Source: Phycomyces nitens (Eukaryota; Mucoromycota; Mucoromycetes; Mucorales; Phycomycetaceae). From it: a stretch of DNA of 64,000 nucleotides. The position numbers and the translations under genes were made by a program. Of the stretch, positions 57,097 through 64,000 are shown piece by piece. The stretch lies in contig JAHRBC010000006.1 in NCBI GenBank assembly GCA_022702545.1, positions 1,736,001-1,800,000 on the forward strand, in the 5' to 3' direction. How positions within the stretch are numbered: position 1 is the stretch's first letter; every line of letters begins with the position of its first letter. The notes under the pieces are model-generated. The model made no database searches and had not been told where the DNA came from. It was given only the letters and a program-made list of their open reading frames with translations.

Positions 57097-58964
57097 ATTG
57101 CTGCTGGTGACGGAAGGTTAATTGATGTTGCCAGGTCCAGTAAAGTTGGTGGGCAGAGACTGAGAGTTTGAAGAACTGGGAACCAAATGGCAGTTTTCCA
57201 GTACAGGGTGATCATCACTACCCGAGGTAGACATTCCTGTAGTATTTTTTATAGACACCGGTTTATCAAGTTCCATGGCAGATTTAGATACGGATATATG
57301 AATTGTTTCCAAGACAGGGTAAATGCATCTGTTGCGTAGCTGCCTGGATCTGGAAGCCATGATACGTACTTTTTTAACTGTGTTGTATTCTGATCCGCAA
57401 AGAGATCTACATCGTTTAGTCCCCACAATTGTTGCATTTGGTAGAAGATTGACCATTGTATCATCCAGTTGTTCTTCTGGTACGGTTGTCTGGACTTGAA
57501 GTCCGCAATCTGATTTGATACTCCTTGGATATGGGTCGATTGTATGCTGATTCCTTGCTTCAGGCACCATTTCCAAAGAGTTGTTGCAAGTGTCATCAAT
57601 GGTAGCAATCGTGTTCCTCCTTGTTTGTTGATGTAGGACATCGACGTCGTATTGTCAGTCCGAATTAGCACACACATGTTCTGTAGGTGGGGAAAAGTTT
57701 GTAATGCAAGAAATGCTGCTTTGAGTTCCCTCCAGTTGATTGACATGCTGGCTTCCTGGTGAGTCCAGTGGCCGTATGCTGTTAGTGGTGATTGATTTGG
57801 TATGCTGAGGCTGCAACCCCATCCCGTGTTGCTGGCATCCACAAATATTGTGTGTTGAGGTGTCTGGGGGAGAATGCTTTTCCCATTCCACAATAAGAGG
57901 TTGTGTTGCCACCAACACAATTCCTTGATCCATTCCCAGGGGAGGAGATGTTTCGTGTCCCAATCCGTTGTCAATTTTACCGTCTGATTCTTCATTCATA
58001 GTAAATGCTAGGTGTAGAGACGAGCTGGAATAAGAGCAAGCGTTGCCGACTGAATCCTCATTGTCAGGCTGTGTATCGTTTGGGCTGACTGGATGGGGTT
58101 CTTGATTACCTGTTGAATACTCTTCTGTAAATCCCAAATCTTCTGTCCTGGTAGCTGTGCAGTCATTGTCGTGGTATTCAAGGAGAAGCTGAGGTGGTCT
58201 AGCTGCTGTGTTGGGGTCAGGTGTGATTTCTTCATGTTGATAATCCATCCCAGTGATTGTAGTTTCTGTAGTACTAATTGTGTCTGACGTTGTGCTTGTT
58301 GAAAGGAGTCCGCAATCAGAATCCAATCATCGAGATAAGAACTGAGTCGAATGTTCTGGTGGCAAGCCCACTCTAAAATAGGCTTGGTTACTTTGGTAAA
58401 TAACCAAGGGACTAAGGACAGCCCAAACGGGGTTGTTTTGAACTGGTAAGTGGTGTGGTTCCAACAAAAGTGCAGGAATCATCGTGATGACTGGTGGACA
58501 GGGATGTGTAGAAAGGCATCTGACAAGTCTATAGAAGTCATCCAATTGTTTGGTTTGATTGTACGGGTTACCTCCTGAAGTGTCTCCATTTTGAAATGTG
58601 GTGCTGTTATAAAAGAGTTGAGTTTCTTCAGGTTGAATACAGGGCGGTATCCGCCGTTTTTCTTGGTGATTACAAACATAGGGCTGTAAAATCCTGGTGT
58701 TGCTTGTTGCTGTTGTTGAGACACCTTTTCGATTGCATCTTTCTGTAATAATGACAGAATTTCTTGGTGAAGCAGTGTTTGTTGTTTGGTGTTGTATGGG
58801 ATCATAGGTTGTGGATTGGTGGTGAGAGGTGGTGGAGTGTGAAAGTGAATTATAAAGCCGGATTAAATGGTTTGTAGAAGCAAGCTTGAAATTGAAAGTG
58901 TGGTCCATTGTGAAAAGAACCGGCTGAGCTGGCCGCCTATGAGAGGCGCCGACGAATCTATTGC
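57018..58964 (-). pseudogene. DIRS reverse transcriptase/RNase H polyprotein, disrupted
   Basis: The frame is readable from about 58964 (GGQLSRFFSQW near 58937-58905, a typical start of the DIRS polymerase region) to TAA 57018. Reverse transcriptase motifs are KKNGGYRPVFNLKKLN, TSIDLSDAFLHIPVH and the catalytic YxDD box in LSSYLDDWILIA. The RNase H domain shows IFVDASNTGWGCSL, MSINWRELKAAFLAL and LIRTDNTTSMSYI. It is followed by DVDLFADQNTTQ. Five in-frame stops are visible: TAA 58865-58863, TGA 58481-58479, TAG 58010-58008, TGA 57998-57996 and TAA 57251-57249. The catalytic motifs are otherwise kept. The frame differs from that of Gag and of the recombinase. I cannot see a methyltransferase domain, which some DIRS elements carry. 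Confidence 0.9.
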
Positions 58965-59908
58965 TGCTGTTGTGCCTGATGGAAAGGATTGGTGTTCTTC
59001 CTGTCTGGGTTGTTGGTTTCTGACTTGTTGAACTTGTTGAAATGAGGTTTGTTGGACTTGTCGTTGTTGTGGTAACCGCCCTGCTGGGAGGACGGACCTG
59101 ATCGAAAAAACTGTTGATGCTGATGGCCGTGGGAAGAATTATTCTGATTGGTGTGAGTAATCGAAGGACGTTGTCCAAATCGGGATGCTTTTTGAACATT
59201 TTGTAGGTTTGTGGTCTGTTGTGCTAACGCCGTCTGGAATTCATCAACCGGCATGATGTAATTGTGGTTGGAGGAGGTACTAGTTGAGGAGAAGCGAGGA
59301 TTAATAGCTTGGAAGGTGATATTCTTACGCATTTCCGTCATTTCCGATGTGACATTTAACAATAGAGAACGGCAGTCTGCCAGCATATGCAAGTAACATT
59401 GAACATTAGGATTTGAATTATTGGTACTGATCTCCAAAGCCAAAACATCCAAAGGTCAGAAAGCCGCCGAACTAAGATATTGTAATCATTTGAGAGATCG
59501 ATCTTGTTTGGTGTAATGTGCTTTCATGTTGCGGGCTGCGGTGGGAATAGTGTCAGGTGGCTGATAGTCCATGCCTTTAATTCCAGGGTACTGCTCTATA
59601 ATGGCTTTACAGTTGTCGTCTGTTAAAGTGTTTGTAGTGAACAGGGACTGATTGAAGTTCATCACTTCAGATAAAAAGGGAGAAGGTTGCCAGGTGTAAT
59701 TCGGGCGAATTTCCAAAGAGTGTAACTGAGAAACAAGTTGGTCCTGATCCATGTTGGATTGGTGCTGTTGTAGTTGTGGTTGTGTAAAATTGGGCTCTGC
59801 TGAAGGTTGAGCATTGTTGTTGGCAAGGAGTAGTTGCTCCAGACGGTTGATCTGTGCCTGTTGACCGGCGATAAGCTGTTCAACGGTTGGTTGTTGTTCG
59901 GAACTCAT
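58958..59908 (-). pseudogene. DIRS Gag-like protein, disrupted
   Basis: Frame from ATG 59908 (MSSEQQPTVEQLIAGQQAQI) to TAG near 58958. It is Gln/Asn-rich with a coiled-coil-like start, a central helical part (YLHMLADCRSLLLNVTSEMT) and an Asn/Gln/Ser/Lys-rich C-terminal half ending in poly-Gln. No zinc knuckle is present. Two in-frame TGA codons interrupt it, at 59488-59486 and 59458-59456. The frame stays open on both sides, so these look like point changes. Assignment as Gag rests on its position as the first frame and on composition, not on a recognised motif. Confidence 0.75.
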
Positions 59909-59924
59909 TTAATGGTACTGACCA

Positions 59925-60076
59925 GCGAAAAAGAAGATCAATTACTATATAGTTATCAAAAAATATTATTTATCATTTCGCTGACCAATAAAAAGAAAGA
60001 TTAAAGCAATCATATGACTTATTTTGTATTCGAGTGTCTCATTCAATTCTAGAAGAATTTCATTCGTCACTTGAAT
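59925..60076 (-). repeat. Right inverted terminal region of the DIRS-like element
   Basis: Its outer 69 bp (60008-60076) is almost identical to the right half of the internal complementary region in inverted orientation. Its inner part matches the left terminal region. It lies just upstream of the Gag-like start codon at 59908. Confidence 0.85.
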
Positions 60077-60889
60077 CTAGGATAAAGATGTGTCTAAATA
60101 TAATGATTGGTAACTGTGACAGGTGTTTGTACAAGAAAGGAAAGTCTAAAGATAGCTATGATGTATTAGTCTTCTAGCTAGTGTCCATTTTGGGAGTGTG
60201 GCGCAAAGGCTGTTAGGAACCAATCCCAACACATATTATTTTTAATCTTTTAACCCTTATACATATATATATTATGCAAGTTAATATTTTTCATCATAAC
60301 AAATACTTTTATTTACTATTTTAAATAAATTATAACTTCTAGATATATCCAAATATTATTACAATAATATTGTAAACACATACTAATCTAATATCTGCTA
60401 CTAAATTATACTTCTATTTTAATAGGTGCATCTAGCTATTTAGTTTGTATTATGTAGTTAATCATTTTTGTCAAAAAACCAAATTTAAATATAATAACTT
60501 TATAAACTATGTCATGTGCTATACAAATATTTGAGAGAATAATATATCTTTTGTATATTTCATTTAAATGGATAACAGAGCCCCTTGTATGTAAAGACAA
60601 TCTCAGCCCTTTGGAAATGAAACATAAGGGTTTATTTGTTTATGGAAATACATTAATATGGATAGAATATAAAGTAGTTTGATTGAAATTCATGCGTTAA
60701 AATATAACAAATAGACAAAGTGTTCAAATATATTAATGCCTTCTCATCCAAAAATTCTATAGCCGTAAAAGGATATAAAATTGGTTGTATTAATAATCTG
60801 GTGTGGTATCAAATATTAATTCATTGATAATGAGTATTCAAGTGTTAGGTCTAAATATTTAAAGCGAAAGACTTGATTTATTGCTTGAT
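60077..60889. other. AT-rich spacer downstream of the desaturase gene
   Basis: No gene. It separates the DIRS-like element from the 3' end of the desaturase gene and holds only AT-rich sequence with no repeat I can identify. Confidence 0.4.
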
Positions 60890-62183
60890 TTAGTTTTTAT
60901 AAAAACGAACACTGCCCTCATCCTCCATAAATTTGCACTTGGTCCAACTATTAAATATGGCCTTAGCAATAGGAGTGTCATCGTAGCGATAATGTTTTCC
61001 GAGAGCTTTCTTGAGATACTCAGTGGCCTCCACAGCATGATAGTGAGGCATGTTAGGTATAATATGATGTATAAAATGAGTGTCTGCTATATGGTGGAAG
61101 GCATCATTCAAGAAGGCTCCGTATGATCTATCAACAGTGAGAGCAACACCACGTTGATAGCTCCAAACATCGGAATCGTAACGAGGTATTTCGGGAGCGG
61201 TATGCTGTAGATATGTGATAATAATCATCCAAGCATGGATAAGAACATGTGGAATTATATAAATCTGGGTCAACTTGACCAGGCCATAAACTTTACAGGC
61301 GTAGATCAATACACCAAGCATACAACCAACAGACACAACGGATTGTACCACCTTCCAGTATTGATTCTTCTCGAATAAGAAACAGCTTGGGTTGAAATGA
61401 GAGACCCATCTGTCCTTAGTGGTATCTCCAGGAGTGTTGAATAGAACATAATAAGGCCAGGCAACCAAGAAATAAAGGCACAGCTTCAGAAAATCAACGA
61501 GAGGCGTGCTTTCAAAGATACTATGAGGCCCATCCCTTTCTGTATCTTTATCCAAAGTAGGTAGACCAGTAATTGAGCGACATCTAGGCGTATGAGTCTA
61601 ATGAATATTAATTAATGTCATTTTTTTATACGTGTTATTGCATTTCATAAACTATTTACCTTATCCCTAGTAATATGGCCAATAGAGTTATGATGTCTGG
61701 CATGAGTGAATTTCCAAGAATAATATGGGACGAGCATGAAAGTGTGAATGATCATACCAACACCATCGCATATAGCCTAGTATTGTATACAGAATTTCAG
61801 TTTAAAAATTCGAGTATAGACTTGTGTACTTGGTTTACCTTTGAAGAGCTAAAAGCATAATGCCCACATTCATGACATATCATCCATAGTCCAGTACCTA
61901 CAATGCTCTGCAAAGCCCAATAGGTAAGCCATAAAGCGAGACGAAGGGGAGTAAATGGCAGAGCATCAATCCAGGTGGCAAAGTACCCAAGTATTCCAAT
62001 ATAGAATAGGTCCTTAAATAAATAGAAAAAAGAGAGAAAAGTATTGCGCTCAAAGCAATGAGCAGGAATAATATCCCTGATTTTCCGGACAGAAATCTCA
62101 GTAATCTCCCATTCTTTAAAAGCGGTTTCGTCCAAGGTCGACCGAAGATTAACTACTCGAACAGCACTGATATCATCTTTCAT
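60890..62183 (-). CDS. FAD2: Delta12 (omega-6) fatty acid desaturase
   Basis: Endoplasmic reticulum enzyme that inserts a double bond into oleate to give linoleate. Exons in transcription order: 62183-61839, 61776-61660, 61597-60890, with GT-AG introns and all joins in phase 0, giving 389 aa, typical for the family. The three iron-binding His boxes are present: HECGH at 104-108, HARHH at 140-144 and HFIHH at 328-332. Flanking sequence (GLWMICHECGHYAFSSSK, SWKFTHARHHNSIGH, HHIADTHFIHHIIPNMPHYH) matches the membrane desaturases of fungi and plants. Hydrophobic segments lie at about 60-100, 190-210 and 235-285. The third box context fits Delta12 better than omega-3, but the two cannot be separated with certainty here. 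No N-terminal cytochrome b5 domain is present. It lies 0.8 kb from the DIRS element. Confidence 0.92.
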
Positions 62184-64000
62184 AGTAGATGTAAGTAATT
62201 ATATAAGTGAGAAGGATCTTTGTAAATAGATGGATTGAATTTTAAGATGTCCTTTATATAGTATTTAGGGAGAATCCACTTTTTCAATAGTTTGTTTATC
62301 CTGCACATATGCACATTAACAAAATGAAAGAACAATTTTGGAATTCTTTTATAGTATGTATATGTCAATATAAAACTATGTTGTTTTGATATTAGTTATA
62401 ACAGACACAATCTTTCTGTTAGGCTCAAATTATATATTCCCATTCGTAATTTTATATCTTTTGGAGACATATTTTATTTGTATGCAGCTACTTTTTATAA
62501 GTAAAACATTATATCTGATGGCTTTAAGAATATTTGGCTCCTAATAATATTAAAGACTGTAAATATGAGATATTTATCAAGTATAGTTATTTAAAAATTA
62601 ATAAATTGTAGCTGCATGGTATTTAAATATAGAAATACAGAACTAGGTACAGTATATTTGTATAAAATATTATATAAAAATTCGACTTTACTTTCATACT
62701 TTATACAAGTGGTAAGTCGTATAATACTGACCTTTGTATAAAACAGATATTCTTATTGAGCAAAGAAAAAAAAATAACATACTTAGGATTGATTCATTAA
62801 ATTTGAATGGTAAATTGCAAAAATTTAAAAATATCTTATTGTGATATGTGTATAAAAAAAGCTACAAAACTAATCTAATACATAGACACCAAAGATGCAA
62901 GGTATAACTTAGAATAATTGGACTCCTATAAATAGTTAATCATTGGTTTAAATAGAGTTTTTACAAAGCGCAGAACTCTATAACTAATTATTCCTACTAA
63001 ACATATTTTTTTTATCAAAAAGCATGAATACCAAAGGATGAGATAGAATATTATACCCGTTTAAAGTTGACTATTATACTAAAGTATATATACTGCTTTT
63101 TGAACAGATTATTATGATCATGAATGGCGTTTCCAGCCTGTATTAAATACGATATATTACTCCATGTAGTTTAAGGAGATGGAAGCTATTGATACGAGTA
63201 CAAATGCTAATATTCCAATGCATACCAGTATACTTTTAAAACAATTCTTTTAACCTTGAGCTTGTTCTTATAATATACAATGTATTCATACAAGCCAAAT
63301 ATGCCTATAATTTTTTTTAATCAGACACCATTAATCCAAGTTATTTTTTTAACAGAAAAACTAGATTTTATTTATGCTTTACCTTATTTCTTATGCTTCT
63401 ATCAATAAAATTGGCTTGGGATATTCCACCAACATTTTTTCACACATGATTCTCCCTGATAATGTCTATCCCTGTCTACCACAACATGTCGTTACCAAAC
63501 TTGAAAATCACATCTATGCATTGTGTTTTAAAAAACCGACTCTTGTAAAATAATCTAGAAAGTGATACATTCTTGAAATTATACAGGTGTCAGACCTGAA
63601 TATAACATCAAGGTCACTAATTAATAAGCGATATAGAGAACCGAAATTATAGCTTTAATTTAATTACTGTTCAAGTACACTTCTTTACTTGGCTTTCACC
63701 ATTAAACTTATACTTTAAATTTGTACTATTTTTAGCTGCCCAATACAACTTGGACTTTACCAAATATTTCAGCAAAAGGGAAATAAGGCACTTTTTATAA
63801 GAATTTAACAGTGCTAACCTGGTTTGTTTGGGCAATAATATAATGAATAAATGTCTTGGAATACAAATCACTAAACAAGTTTATACATCAAAAGAGTGAC
63901 ACATGGTGGGTTGGTTATGTAGTATAAATTTCCAACTCAGTGACAAGAAAATAGATACGGGTAGAAAGACAATTTTAATAAAGAACAGATTAAGAGACTA
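62184..64000. other. AT-rich 1.8-kb terminal region, no supported gene
   Basis: Very AT-rich. The only ORFs are short and without motifs (for example 63671-63871 on the minus strand). The part next to 62,183 should hold the desaturase promoter. Confidence 0.45.

Larger units (their letters stand above)
55817..60076 (-). mobile_element. DIRS-like tyrosine recombinase retrotransposon, degenerate
   Basis: About 4.26 kb, transcribed right to left. Order on the minus strand: inverted terminal region, Gag-like frame, reverse transcriptase/RNase H frame, overlapping tyrosine recombinase frame, internal complementary region, opposite inverted terminal region. The ends are related in inverted orientation: plus 55817 to about 55935 matches the minus strand of about 59925-60076 over its inner part. 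The block 55984-56096 is complementary to the outermost parts of both ends joined together, which is the diagnostic DIRS structure. No LTRs, no integrase and no obvious target duplication are present. At least nine in-frame stops but no clear frameshift occur in the coding frames, so this copy is inactive. Confidence 0.93.

Noticed and set aside
57655..59199. ORFs of 223 and 290 codons within the DIRS element in other frames
   Set aside because: They overlap the reverse transcriptase and Gag frames that hold the recognisable motifs, and are Thr/Pro/His-rich as expected for shifted frames.
56095..59908. Alternative genetic code (TGA as sense) to explain the DIRS stops
   Set aside because: TGA terminates the velvet, CCC1, 265-aa, 223-aa and SANT genes at their natural ends, and the DIRS frames also contain TAA and TAG.
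1..64000. CRISPR array, operon or bacterial defence system
   Set aside because: Genes have introns and unrelated functions on mixed strands; the only regular repeats are microsatellites, the 13/39-bp arrays and the 22-bp transposon-end arrays, none with spacer structure.

Overview
The window looks like a nuclear contig from an early-diverging filamentous fungus, most likely Mucoromycota (inference). The evidence is AT-rich spacers full of A/T microsatellites, many short introns, a velvet regulator, a CCC1 vacuolar iron transporter, a GH81 endo-beta-1,3-glucanase, a Delta12 desaturase and a DIRS-type tyrosine-recombinase retrotransposon. The standard code applies: TGA closes several intact host genes.

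Positions 1-41,300 are gene-rich. In order they hold a partial SMYD-like C-terminus (+), eIF3c (+), a ZIP9-type zinc transporter (+), ribosomal protein uL13/L13a (+), an 11-exon coiled-coil protein (-), a velvet factor (-), a low-complexity protein (-), a CCC1 iron transporter (+), a secreted family 8 polysaccharide lyase (+), an unknown 265-aa protein (-) divergent from the CTDK-I gamma subunit (+), an alpha-arrestin (+), a leucine-rich-repeat protein (-) divergent from mitochondrial inner-membrane protease subunit 2 (+), an unknown 223-aa protein (+) and a SANT/Myb-like protein (+). I rebuilt exon joins by hand from frame, splice signals and family similarity. Of 51 inferred introns, 6 use a GC donor, all reading GCAAG.

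Positions 41,300-64,000 are gene-poor: a 6.5-kb desert, a GH81 glucanase (-, 8 exons), tRNA-Leu(CAA), an apparently intact Tc1-like transposon (53,499-55,122) whose terminal repeats are 22-bp arrays of unequal length, a DIRS-like retrotransposon (55,817-60,076, minus strand) with inverted termini, an internal complementary region and nine premature stops, and a Delta12 fatty acid desaturase (-).

Most host genes are unrelated housekeeping or regulatory loci with no operon logic. The most interesting material is the mobile-element island next to the tRNA, the asymmetric Tc1 ends, the DIRS architecture, the GC-AG intron excess and a 10-nt micro-exon in the iron transporter gene.
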